Below, piece after piece: positions 1 to 7,267 of a stretch of DNA of 34,791 bases. Position 1 is the first letter of the stretch, and each line of letters begins with the position of its first letter. The translations under genes were made by a program, and so were the position numbers. Under the pieces are notes generated by a model. It was not told the DNA's origin. It saw nothing but the letters and a program-made list of their open reading frames with translations, and made no database searches. This DNA comes from Caldifarciminota bacterium (lineage in GTDB: Bacteria > Hydrothermota > UBA3072). The stretch is taken from NCBI GenBank assembly GCA_016930175.1, contig JAFGHJ010000012.1, positions 1 to 34,791 on the forward strand. The letters are read 5' to 3'.

Positions 1-301
1 AAGACCACAGAGAAAAAAATACACACAGAGCACACAAAGGTTTTTTTATGTTGTTAAAAAACACCACACCCCGCATCCAGATTAATCCTCACACAAAGAC
101 ACGGAGAACACAAAGCCCCAACACACACCAGGTTTAATGTTGTTTTTTTAATTGCTAACTGCTCTCTGCTCCCTAATAACTAAATTTTACACAGATTGCA
201 CAAATTGTTTTCTCATAGCTGAAAACAAATAGCCAAAATTTTTTTATTAAAAGTTATATTTATTTTTTAGGTATAAATAGAAATCATTTTCGATAGCTAA
301 A
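1..301. repeat. Intergenic repeat field at window start
   Basis: No gene is seen here. The stretch holds two copies of the dispersed CACAAAG/CACAGAG motif (about 1-46 and 91-118), both trailing into T-rich sequence. From about 152 to 180 there are 7-bp-phased words (TTGCTAA, CTGCTCT, CTGCTCC, CTAATAA). A 'ttacacagattgcacaaat' motif near 187-205 recurs near 5391. It follows the 3' end of the VWA-protein operon; I found no clear terminator hairpin. Confidence 0.6.
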
Positions 302-1885
302 TCATTTTGTTCTCTTCATCCAGAGAGCCCAATCGAAGAATAAAAGCAATAAAAGAAAGATTATAAAAAACCAATTGTGACGCAGATTTATCCATATTTC
401 TTTTTCTTTAAATTCCAGATTTTCGCGCTTAAAATCTTTGTCCCATTGTCCGCCCTTGCTCACCTCGGCAATGCCTTTAAGCATCAGCGTATCTATTCCC
501 ATTTTATCGGTAGTTTCTCTTACAATCAAAACGGAGTCTTCGATGCTATGTGACGGTAAATCGATTTTGAAATGATGTAGACCGACGGTTGGTTTTTTTA
601 TTATTATAGAATCTCCCGCAATCGGTATTTTTTTCTCGTTCCAAAAGAATGCATTTATAGATTTCTTATTTCTATCGAATCTTATTATGAAATCTTCTCC
701 TTCGGATAGCTTTTTAGAATAAAATATGGGTATTTCTTCTACTATTAACTCATGCAGGATTTTATCCATTAGCTCTTTAAAAAAGTTTTCCGGATATAGT
801 TGTTCCGATCCGAGAGCGAGTTTCCATAGTTCAAGATATGTGAATTGGATAACTGTTCCTTTCCCAATAGACATCATGTATCCGACTTTTTCTTCTGTGA
901 TTTCAAGCGTTTTTGCGTTTCTTCTTAATCCGGCGGCTTTTAAATAATAACTTTCGGGTAGTTTCCCGGAATATTTACTTAAAACGGGTGCAATTACTGG
1001 TAGGAAATCCAGGTCCGGAGAGACGGGACTGACGACAATTATCTTTCCTCCTTTTTGCAAATAATTATCAATGTTCTCTCGATACTTTACCGGATCGCTT
1101 AAAAAACAGATAACATCTGAGCTCCAGATGTTTTCATTGATAATATCGTCTTTTTCATTTCTGTAGACACTCCACCCTTTATCTTCGAAATAACGTTTAA
1201 TGAATTTATGATTCCAGGTCGGAGTATCACTTATAATATGAAGCTCTCTCCTTTTCTTGACATCGAGTGACCAGTTGATTTTGTCCGCGGTATCGTTCTC
1301 GATTAGTAGATTAAATTGTATGTTTTTTCTACCGGCGGAAGGTAAGTAGGAGAAATCAAATATACCTTCTCTCTTGATATCTGTTTTTCTGATTTCGCTT
1401 TCATAATGTATCGTAAGACAGGCTGTGTTGGGTGTTTTGTAATGTACGGTGATTTTGGCGGAGTCTCCCTCTTCAACCGAATTGGGGCCATAAACCGAAA
1501 TAAACCCTTTGTTAGTTACTTCCGTTAGTTCGGGAACTATAAAATATACCGGAATTCCGATTTCACTTGCTGCCTCGATAGGATTTTTACCCTTGGTATT
1601 TGAACCATCGGAGTATAAAACTATGAAGCTTGCGTTCGGGTTTGTTTTGACTGCGGCAAGAATTGCCTCTCCGATATCTGTTCCTTTTTTGTCTGCCCCG
1701 AAGTAAAAATTTTTTAGTGGGAAATCAGATTCGGGTTTTATTCTATTTGCCTCTTTCATCGATTCGCTCTGATCTATTAATAAAATTCCGTAAGGAGAAA
1801 CTTTTTTCTTGAAATAAAAAATGGGATGAAAAATCATAAGAATAATTAAACCCAATATGATCCACTGGGTGATTCGCGGTTTCAT
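302..1885 (-). CDS. Membrane-anchored VWA-domain protein with glutamine-amidotransferase-like region
   Basis: This 527-residue protein starts with a transmembrane helix (about residues 8-25) and ends with a second one (about 503-522), so the bulk is probably extracytoplasmic. Residues 33-120 look like a von Willebrand A domain with a complete MIDAS metal site: D38-x-S40-x-S42, T69 and D93 in 'YSDGS'. The middle (about 215-375) resembles the class I amidotransferase-like fold found in large VWA membrane proteins; a catalytic cysteine is not evident. The start ATG overlaps the stop of the upstream gene by 4 bases, so the two are translationally coupled. It is last in the operon with rpe and guaA. 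Function unknown; BatA-like or envelope-assembly proteins are the nearest comparison, by architecture only. Confidence 0.75.
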   Translation of the reverse strand: MKPRITQWIILGLIILMIFHPIFYFKKKVSPYGILLIDQSESMKEANRIKPESDFPLKNFYFGADKKGTDIGEAILAAVKTNPNASFIVLYSDGSNTKGKNPIEAASEIGIPVYFIVPELTEVTNKGFISVYGPNSVEEGDSAKITVHYKTPNTACLTIHYESEIRKTDIKREGIFDFSYLPSAGRKNIQFNLLIENDTADKINWSLDVKKRRELHIISDTPTWNHKFIKRYFEDKGWSVYRNEKDDIINENIWSSDVICFLSDPVKYRENIDNYLQKGGKIIVVSPVSPDLDFLPVIAPVLSKYSGKLPESYYLKAAGLRRNAKTLEITEEKVGYMMSIGKGTVIQFTYLELWKLALGSEQLYPENFFKELMDKILHELIVEEIPIFYSKKLSEGEDFIIRFDRNKKSINAFFWNEKKIPIAGDSIIIKKPTVGLHHFKIDLPSHSIEDSVLIVRETTDKMGIDTLMLKGIAEVSKGGQWDKDFKRENLEFKEKEIWINLRHNWFFIIFLLLLLFFDWALWMKRTK

Positions 1886-2817
1886 TCTGTTACAGCGCTT
1901 TCGGGGAAGAGTTTCTGTATTCTTTTTGTCTGATAGGAGTCAAGTGAGGCTACGAAGCCGTCTATTAAATATTTTTCCCAAACTTTATGAACTTTAATGT
2001 TTTCTAATTCTTTGAGTTCCTTAAGCCAGTCTCCGAGAGTGTTTTTTTCTATTCCCATAGAATAAGTCAGGATTAAAAACCGGCTTCTGTTATTTTCATG
2101 AGCTAGAGCCGTAAGCCAGTTTGAAACATCCTGTACAGCTTTCTTAATTTCACTGCTCTTGGGACTAACAAAAATCTTGCTGCTTTTATCTTTTGAAACA
2201 TAAATAAGGAAAGGAGAAGGAGCTGTTTCCGGCGAGAATTTAACCTTGAGATTTCTGTTATTCATAAGCCTTAAGAAAACAAGAAAAGCGCAAAAATCTT
2301 CTGAGAATGGGGAAGGAGAAATATTTGCTATAAAGTTTTCTCTTCCAGGGTAGATATGTTTACCTATAACCCTTTTTAATTTATAATATGAATTAGAATT
2401 CGAAATCATTGAATCGGGAATCATGTTAACTATGTCGATTATTTCGTTTTCATTTATTCTTCCCGTAATCCCCAGGGTTATATTAATAACAGGTGAAGAA
2501 TTACCGTTTACATCATTGAGTGCTAAACGAAGTAAATTTGTGGGGCCGTTTTCATTGGTGTTATAGAAAATCCTATTCTGGGAAAGCAGTTTTACAAATC
2601 GGTCAAGTTCACTAAGAGAATCTATATCTTTCAAGTAAAAATAATTATAGCCGCTTCTTTCAAAAAAACTTCTTTCGTTGTGGTTTATTTTTGCTGAAGG
2701 GCTTAATTCAATACCTACTGAAATTTTTTTAGTTTTACATTTTTCATCCTTCAGGATTTGAATGCCCGAGGGTAAAAGCAATTCAGATATTGATAGAAGA
2801 AAAAGAACTACTCCCAT
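1882..2817 (-). CDS. Hypothetical membrane-anchored protein, partner of the VWA protein
   Basis: I do not recognise this 311-residue protein. Its first 17 or so residues are strongly hydrophobic (VVLFLLSISELLL) and could be a signal peptide or an anchor; the rest is soluble with no cysteine pattern or obvious catalytic motif. The start ATG lies inside the end of guaA (10-base overlap), and the stop overlaps the start of the VWA protein by 4 bases. This argues that it is co-translated with, and works with, the VWA protein rather than with guaA. A role in the cell envelope is inference from topology and coupling. Confidence 0.65.
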   Translation of the reverse strand: MGVVLFLLSISELLLPSGIQILKDEKCKTKKISVGIELSPSAKINHNERSFFERSGYNYFYLKDIDSLSELDRFVKLLSQNRIFYNTNENGPTNLLRLALNDVNGNSSPVINITLGITGRINENEIIDIVNMIPDSMISNSNSYYKLKRVIGKHIYPGRENFIANISPSPFSEDFCAFLVFLRLMNNRNLKVKFSPETAPSPFLIYVSKDKSSKIFVSPKSSEIKKAVQDVSNWLTALAHENNRSRFLILTYSMGIEKNTLGDWLKELKELENIKVHKVWEKYLIDGFVASLDSYQTKRIQKLFPESAVTE

Positions 2818-4325
2818 TCGATAGTTGCCGGAGGCTTAGAACTAACATCGTATACTACTCTATTAACTCCGGAAACCTCGTTCAATATACGATTTGCGAT
2901 CTTTGCAAGGTCTTCACTTTTGAAGGGGAACCAATCTGCTGTCATGCCGTCCTCACTTATAACAGCTCGAAGTCCAATAACATTTGAGTATGTTCGAGTG
3001 TCTCCCATCACACCGACGGTCTTAATGGGTATAAATATCGCGAATGCCTGCCATATCGAATCATATAAATTAAATTCTTTTAAAGTATTTGTAAATATAT
3101 GGTCTGCTTCTTTTAAAATATTTATTCTTTCTTCCGTAACCTCACCCAGAATTCGAACAGCCAGACCGGGCCCGGGGAAAGGGTGTCTTTGATAGACTTT
3201 TTTCGGAATATTCAATAGTTTTGCGATTTCTCTGACTTCGTCTTTAAAGAACTCCTTTAATGGTTCTATTAATTTAAGTTCCATTTTTTCGGGAAGGCCT
3301 CCAACATTATGATGTTTTTTTATTGTATGGGAAGGTCCGACATCGGAAATACTCTCGATTATATCCGGATATAAAGTTCCCTGTATCAGATATTCCGCTC
3401 CTATTTCTTTTGCTTCTTTTTCAAAGACCCGTATAAATTCTCCGCCGATTATTGTTCTTTTCTTTTCGGGGTCGGTTATGCCTTTTAACGCGTTTAAGAA
3501 GCGTTCTTGAGAGTTTATAATTTTTACTCCTAGTTTAAGTTTTTTGGATGTTTCCTTTATTTCTTGGGCTTCTCCTTTTCTCATGAGTCCTGTATCGACA
3601 AATATTGGTATGAAATTACTTTTTAGAATTTTCTTTGCGAGAACTGCGGATACTGTGGAGTCGACTCCCCCGCTGTATGCTAAAACAGCCTTTCCTTTAT
3701 CCCTGTATTTATTCTTTATTTCGTTTTGCGCGATTTCCAAAAGAGAAGTAGGTGTCCAATCGCCTTTTACTTTGCATACTGAATAAAGAAAATTACTCAA
3801 TATTTTTTTCCCTTCGGTAGTGTGAGTTACTTCAGGGTGAAATTGAATACCGTAAATATTTTCTTTTTTTATTGCGGCGAATTCCGAATTGGGGGTTTTT
3901 CCTATAACTTCAAAACCGGGCGGCAGTTTTGTTAGTTTATCACCGTGGCTCATCCAGACTGTAGTTCTTTTTGAGACTCCCTTAAAAAGAGTATCGTTAA
4001 CCGGATGGAAATCCGCATTACCGTATTCTCTTTTCGGCGAGCACAAGACGTCCCCCCCGAAAATATTTCCGATTAGCTGTAAACCGTAGCATATACCCAG
4101 AATTGGAATACCTAATTCAAATATGTCTTTATCCGGTATTGGCGCGTTATGTTCGATTACGCTCCAGGGACTTCCGGATAGAATTATACCTTTGGCGTTT
4201 GCTAAATCCTTCGCGGGAGTTTTTGGTGAGAAAACGAGAGCATGGGTTTTAAGTTCTCTGATTCTTCTTGCTATAAGATGGGTATACTGGGAACCAAAAT
4301 CTAATATTGCTATTTTTTCACTCAT
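2808..4325 (-). CDS. guaA: GMP synthase (glutamine-hydrolysing)
   Basis: Converts XMP to GMP using ATP and glutamine in cytoplasmic purine synthesis. The N-terminal class I glutamine amidotransferase domain shows the nucleophile C79 in 'GICYGLQ' and the H163/E165 pair in 'QFHPE'. The ATP-pyrophosphatase P-loop 'SGGVDS' is at residues 218-223, and the protein ends with the typical dimerisation-domain tail 'KPPATIEWE'. At 505 residues it is normal length for the fused, single-chain enzyme. Its start overlaps the end of rpe by 8 bases. No purine riboswitch is visible; it lies inside an operon, so transcription probably starts upstream of the gene at 4961-5242. Confidence 0.97.
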   Translation of the reverse strand: MSEKIAILDFGSQYTHLIARRIRELKTHALVFSPKTPAKDLANAKGIILSGSPWSVIEHNAPIPDKDIFELGIPILGICYGLQLIGNIFGGDVLCSPKREYGNADFHPVNDTLFKGVSKRTTVWMSHGDKLTKLPPGFEVIGKTPNSEFAAIKKENIYGIQFHPEVTHTTEGKKILSNFLYSVCKVKGDWTPTSLLEIAQNEIKNKYRDKGKAVLAYSGGVDSTVSAVLAKKILKSNFIPIFVDTGLMRKGEAQEIKETSKKLKLGVKIINSQERFLNALKGITDPEKKRTIIGGEFIRVFEKEAKEIGAEYLIQGTLYPDIIESISDVGPSHTIKKHHNVGGLPEKMELKLIEPLKEFFKDEVREIAKLLNIPKKVYQRHPFPGPGLAVRILGEVTEERINILKEADHIFTNTLKEFNLYDSIWQAFAIFIPIKTVGVMGDTRTYSNVIGLRAVISEDGMTADWFPFKSEDLAKIANRILNEVSGVNRVVYDVSSKPPATIEWE

Positions 4326-4968
4326 TTATACCTTTTAACCGCCTTACTGCTTTTGCTCGGTCTTTTGATGAAAAGATATAAGAATTTGCAATTATGACGT
4401 TTGCACCCGAGTTTAGTACGGAATCGATTGTTTCATCATTAATGCCGCCGTCTACGGCTATGTCGATTTTTGGGGAAATTTCCCTTATTTTTTCTATTTT
4501 TGAAAGAACTTCGGGAATGAATTTCTGACCGGAAAAGCCCGGATATACGCACATTATAAGAACCGAGTCTATTTTTTCTAAATAAGGAGTAACTGTATCT
4601 GCAGAGGTATCGGGATTAAGAACTATTCCGCATTTAGCTTTCATGCTGTGTATTTTATTTATTATATTTTCAGGGTTTCCTTCGGATTCAAGATGGAAAT
4701 AGATTTGAGAACAGCCTACGTTTATGTAGTCTGCAAGATATTTTTCAGGATATTGTATCATTAAGTGTGCGTGAAGGGGAAGATGGGTTAGCTTCCTTAT
4801 TCCTTTAATAACAACTGGTCCGAAAGAAAGATTCGGTGCGAAAACGCCGTCTAAAATGTCTAGATGAACGGAATCTCCTCCCGCATCTTCTATGGTTTTT
4901 AAGACTTCTCCGAGGATAGAAAAATCTTCGGCGAGAATCGACACTGAAACTTGAATTTCTTTATTCAT
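4318..4968 (-). CDS. rpe: Ribulose-phosphate 3-epimerase
   Basis: Interconverts ribulose 5-phosphate and xylulose 5-phosphate in the pentose phosphate pathway. The 216-residue TIM barrel has the family's landmarks: 'SILAEDF' near residue 10, metal ligands H35 and D37 in 'HLDILDG', H68 in 'HAHLM', and 'VDGGI' near residue 175. The product supplies pentose phosphate, consistent with its place next to guaA. The start overlaps the preceding gene by 8 bases and its end overlaps guaA by 8 bases, which indicates translational coupling. Confidence 0.96.
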   Translation of the reverse strand: MNKEIQVSVSILAEDFSILGEVLKTIEDAGGDSVHLDILDGVFAPNLSFGPVVIKGIRKLTHLPLHAHLMIQYPEKYLADYINVGCSQIYFHLESEGNPENIINKIHSMKAKCGIVLNPDTSADTVTPYLEKIDSVLIMCVYPGFSGQKFIPEVLSKIEKIREISPKIDIAVDGGINDETIDSVLNSGANVIIANSYIFSSKDRAKAVRRLKGINE

Positions 4969-5242
4969 TTCTGCAAATTTCCATAGTTACGGTACCGCCG
5001 TCCGTCAAATCGTGCGGATCCATACATTGAATAAAAATACTTTTCCCTTTACCCAAACCAAGCTCTTTTGGAGAAACTCCTTTTGCGAAAGCATTGTAGT
5101 AAGGCATTAAAGAAGATAGGGAATGCATGCACAGGGGTATTTCGCTCTGGACTTTGTATCCTTCTTTTATAATAAATTTGTCGCCTACTTCATATACCGG
5201 ACAGTTGCCGCATATTCTTATTATTTTTACTGTTAAATCCAT
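4961..5242 (-). CDS. TIGR04076-like small protein
   Basis: A 93-residue protein that resembles the TIGR04076 family of unknown function: an early 'CGNCPVYEVGDKF' segment, a central 'CMHSLSSLMPYY' segment and a C-terminal 'GGTVTMEI' strand. Four cysteines (two in CxxC spacing near residues 12-15) could bind metal, but this is not established for the family. It is the first gene of the rpe-guaA operon. The ATG lies only 6 bases after a -10 box with no Shine-Dalgarno in between, so the mRNA is probably leaderless. Confidence 0.75.
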   Translation of the reverse strand: MDLTVKIIRICGNCPVYEVGDKFIIKEGYKVQSEIPLCMHSLSSLMPYYNAFAKGVSPKELGLGKGKSIFIQCMDPHDLTDGGTVTMEICRNE

Positions 5243-5248
5243 AGGATT

Positions 5249-5276
5249 ATATTAGAAATTATTTGCGATATGTCAA
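5249..5276 (-). promoter_or_regulatory. Sigma-70-type promoter for the rpe-guaA operon (leaderless)
   Basis: On the minus strand, TTGACA (5271-5276) is followed after 16 bp by TAATAT (5249-5254). The -10 ends 6 bases before the ATG at 5242, so transcription should begin at or next to the start codon. An overlapping TATAAT three bases further downstream is an alternative with a poorer 19-bp spacer. Confidence 0.75.
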
Positions 5277-5575
5277 GCCACCCCGTACTTCAATATTAAT
5301 CTCACACGGGGTCACAGAGAACACAGAGAAAACAACAAATTATATTTATTTTGTTTACCTCCAACCCAAAAACAAAGAGAAACAACAAATTACACAAATA
5401 GCACAAATAGTTTTTTGTTTTTAATAAATCCTTACCCCCAACTAAAATGTTGTCACAAAGACCGCAAAGAAAGTAATTAGGATTAGAAGCTGAGCAAATT
5501 CTCACACAAAGTACCCGAAGGATGCAAAGAAGAGAGTGGTTAAGTTGTCTTGTGGTTTAAATTTGGGTTTTGTCC
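5277..5575. repeat. Intergenic repeats between divergent operons
   Basis: This gap holds three copies of the dispersed CACAGAG/CACAAAG motif (about 5303-5335, 5453-5475 and 5501-5533). A 'ttacacaaatagcacaaat' plus T-run segment lies near 5390-5420. The 67-codon reading frame that crosses it on the minus strand is translated repeat, not a gene. Divergent promoters flank it on both sides. Confidence 0.6.
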
Positions 5576-5604
5576 TTGACATATGTGGTTTTTTTTCTTA
5601 TAAT
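5576..5604 (+). promoter_or_regulatory. Consensus sigma-70 promoter (leaderless)
   Basis: TTGACA (5576-5581), a 17-bp spacer and TATAAT (5599-5604) form a perfect consensus. The -10 ends 8 bases before the ATG at 5613 and no Shine-Dalgarno fits between, so the transcript should carry almost no leader. Confidence 0.85.
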
Positions 5605-5612
5605 TATACTAT

Positions 5613-5873
5613 ATGGTAGAATTTGAATGTAAGGGTTGCGGAACCTCTATTTGTATTCCTTCAAATAGATCTAAAAATCCGGTATGTCCGGTTTGTCGCG
5701 GTGTAATGTTATTAATCGGAAACACAGGAGACCAAGCAGATCTTAAAGAATTTGTATGTTCAGAATGTGGAGAAGTATTCTTTATGGAAAAGGATAAGCT
5801 CCCTTATAAATGTCCTTTCTGTAACTATACTTTTTCCGTATCACCAAGGTTAAAGCAGCAAGAGAGGTTATAA
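5613..5873 (+). CDS. Tandem zinc-ribbon protein
   Basis: An 86-residue protein with four CxxC knuckles: CKGC (6-9), CPVC (25-28), CSEC (49-52) and CPFC (69-72). Read as two consecutive four-cysteine zinc ribbons, they occupy nearly the whole chain. The second half has the 'CxECGEVFF' look of ribbon proteins of the FmdB/rubredoxin-like sort. No catalytic domain is present, so a structural, RNA/DNA-binding or protein-binding role is likely. It is followed after 25 bases by a lipoprotein gene that has its own strong ribosome binding site; co-transcription is likely because only one promoter and one terminator bracket the pair. Confidence 0.75.
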   Translation: MVEFECKGCGTSICIPSNRSKNPVCPVCRGVMLLIGNTGDQADLKEFVCSECGEVFFMEKDKLPYKCPFCNYTFSVSPRLKQQERL

Positions 5874-5898
5874 AAAACCATAAAAAAGGAGGTTTTTT

Positions 5899-6873
5899 AT
5901 GAGGATTTGTAAAGTATGTGCGATGGTAGCAGTGCTTGGGCTTTTGTTAATGTTGTCTTCTTGCAGCGGTGGAGAAGTTACTAAAAATGATACCGAAACG
6001 TTCCTTGCCGGTTTGTCTACGATGTTCGCCGAGGCTGCCATGGATGAATCTTCTCAGGTTATTAATGATTTTATGGCGACCGAGCCTCCTGGCCCGGAGC
6101 TTCCGGAGCTTATGAGCTTTACTGGAATGAGTTTGGCGTCGGCAGAAAAACTCAGAAATCCTGACCCCTACGGTCTCGATACATTATACGGTACCTGGGG
6201 GTACTATCCTGCGCAAGGATGGGTGCTTATCAGTCCGAATAACCCAGCGAATGCTGTTCTGTTTGAATGGGAATACTTGGATACTGCTTATGTTGAACAT
6301 GATGTTTATATGCGACTTGATTCACTCAATTTTTATCAGGATTCACTGCCTACCAAATTATGGGCGGGTGTCGGAATGGATGGCAGCTTGCTCGCCTGGT
6401 TGAAACTCGAGGCAGGATATCTTTCACTTGATGAGGTGAATGAGGTGAGTTTAGTCTATGAGGTTGTCAATCAATTACAGGTAGGGATCTCTTTATCTTC
6501 TGCTACTGCAATCGACACGATTTTTGTAGGAACCGTAAGTTTATGGGCGATTAATTTAACCAATGATTACCGGGTTGATCTTGATATTACCGTGGATGAG
6601 GATTTCCCCGAAGAAATAGTTTTGTCGGATTCGGAAGGTTGGAGAATGGAAGTGAATTTTTCAGACGTTGTTGAGACCGATAGTGATGAATACGATGAAT
6701 ATGAAAGACGAAACGTAAGCGGAGAAATAACAAGCGACGGGAACCATGCAGCGGATATAAGCGGTTATGTATGGGAGCCTGACGACGGGGATGAGCATTC
6801 CTCTGAAATAGTTATCACCTTCTCTGATGACACAGAAGGGGATCTGGCGGATTATATACCCATTGTACCCTGA
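5899..6873 (+). CDS. Hypothetical acidic lipoprotein
   Basis: This 324-residue protein begins with a lipoprotein signal peptide: a hydrophobic run to about residue 20 and a lipobox 'LSSC', with the cysteine at about residue 23 followed by SGG. The mature part is acidic, and several segments alternate polar and hydrophobic residues as beta-strands do. I see no catalytic motif and do not recognise a family. The start is set by a strong Shine-Dalgarno AAGGAGG (5886-5892), 6 bases before the ATG. It is probably anchored in the outer or inner membrane, facing the periplasm. It is the last gene before a strong terminator. Confidence 0.8.
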   Translation: MRICKVCAMVAVLGLLLMLSSCSGGEVTKNDTETFLAGLSTMFAEAAMDESSQVINDFMATEPPGPELPELMSFTGMSLASAEKLRNPDPYGLDTLYGTWGYYPAQGWVLISPNNPANAVLFEWEYLDTAYVEHDVYMRLDSLNFYQDSLPTKLWAGVGMDGSLLAWLKLEAGYLSLDEVNEVSLVYEVVNQLQVGISLSSATAIDTIFVGTVSLWAINLTNDYRVDLDITVDEDFPEEIVLSDSEGWRMEVNFSDVVETDSDEYDEYERRNVSGEITSDGNHAADISGYVWEPDDGDEHSSEIVITFSDDTEGDLADYIPIVP

Positions 6874-6921
6874 CTATTAGGCGTTATTTATAGTAAACGT
6901 TAGCAGTTAGTTGTATGAATA

Positions 6922-6955
6922 AAAGAGGCGGGATTATTCCCGCCTCTTTATTTTT
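6922..6955 (+). terminator. Rho-independent terminator after the lipoprotein gene
   Basis: A perfect 12-bp stem (6922-6933 pairing with 6938-6949, core GAGGCGGGA) closes a 4-base TTAT loop and runs into T-rich sequence. The stem ends are A/T runs, so it could also work on the other strand. Confidence 0.85.
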
Positions 6956-7015
6956 CAGAAAAAAACAAACCGCAAATCCCACAAAAAGTCTGCAAAGTTA
7001 TATTCTTCTTGTCTT

Positions 7016-7139
7016 TGTAGGGCACAGCTTTAGCTGTGCGACCATATTGATAACGAGGTATTTTGCAAACCTGAAGGTTAGCCAAATGGAATGTGAAACT
7101 ATTCCATCGAGGGTTTGCCCTACACAAGAAATCTTGTGT
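7016..7139. repeat. Compact multi-hairpin REP/MITE-like element
   Basis: An outer inverted repeat TGTAGGGCA (7016-7024) and TGCCCTACA (7116-7124) encloses three smaller ones. These are GCACAGCT/AGCTGTGC (7022-7039), AACCT/AGGTT (about 7068-7080) and TGGAAT/ATTCCA (7087-7106). A further hairpin ACACAAGA/TCTTGTGT follows at 7122-7139. No coding capacity is visible; the reading frame across it is an artefact. The TGGAAT...ATTCCA module recurs at 30993-31012 and 30770-30791, so pieces of this element are dispersed. Confidence 0.65.
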
Positions 7140-7229
7140 TAATCTGCCTGCCCTGCCTGTCCCGTAGGGAAGAATGACCGTATCCGTATAGTGAGGAAAG
7201 ACCGTTCAGGGTGTAATCTGTGGTTCCTG
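7140..7229. repeat. Dispersed repeat copy (inverted relative to 29947-29980)
   Basis: Read on the minus strand, this contains ACACCCTGA, CGGTC, TTCCTC and then an ACAGGCAGGGCAGGCA tail. The same order of words occurs on the plus strand at about 29947-29980. No gene is seen. Confidence 0.5.
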
Positions 7230-7257
7230 TTGACTTTTAATAAAAAGAGCGTAAAAT
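7230..7257 (+). promoter_or_regulatory. Sigma-70-type promoter (near-leaderless)
   Basis: TTGACT (7230-7235), 16-bp spacer, TAAAAT (7252-7257). The -10 ends 10 bases before the ATG at 7268 and there is no Shine-Dalgarno, so the expected leader is only 3-4 bases. Confidence 0.7.
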
Positions 7258-7267
7258 AAAAGTTATA

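Noticed and set aside
5302-5505. 67-codon minus-strand reading frame
   Set aside because: It translates CACAGAG-type repeats into Cys/Leu-rich text with no start signal.
6915-7142. 75-codon plus-strand reading frame
   Set aside because: It spans the terminator and the nested hairpin element; translated repeat.
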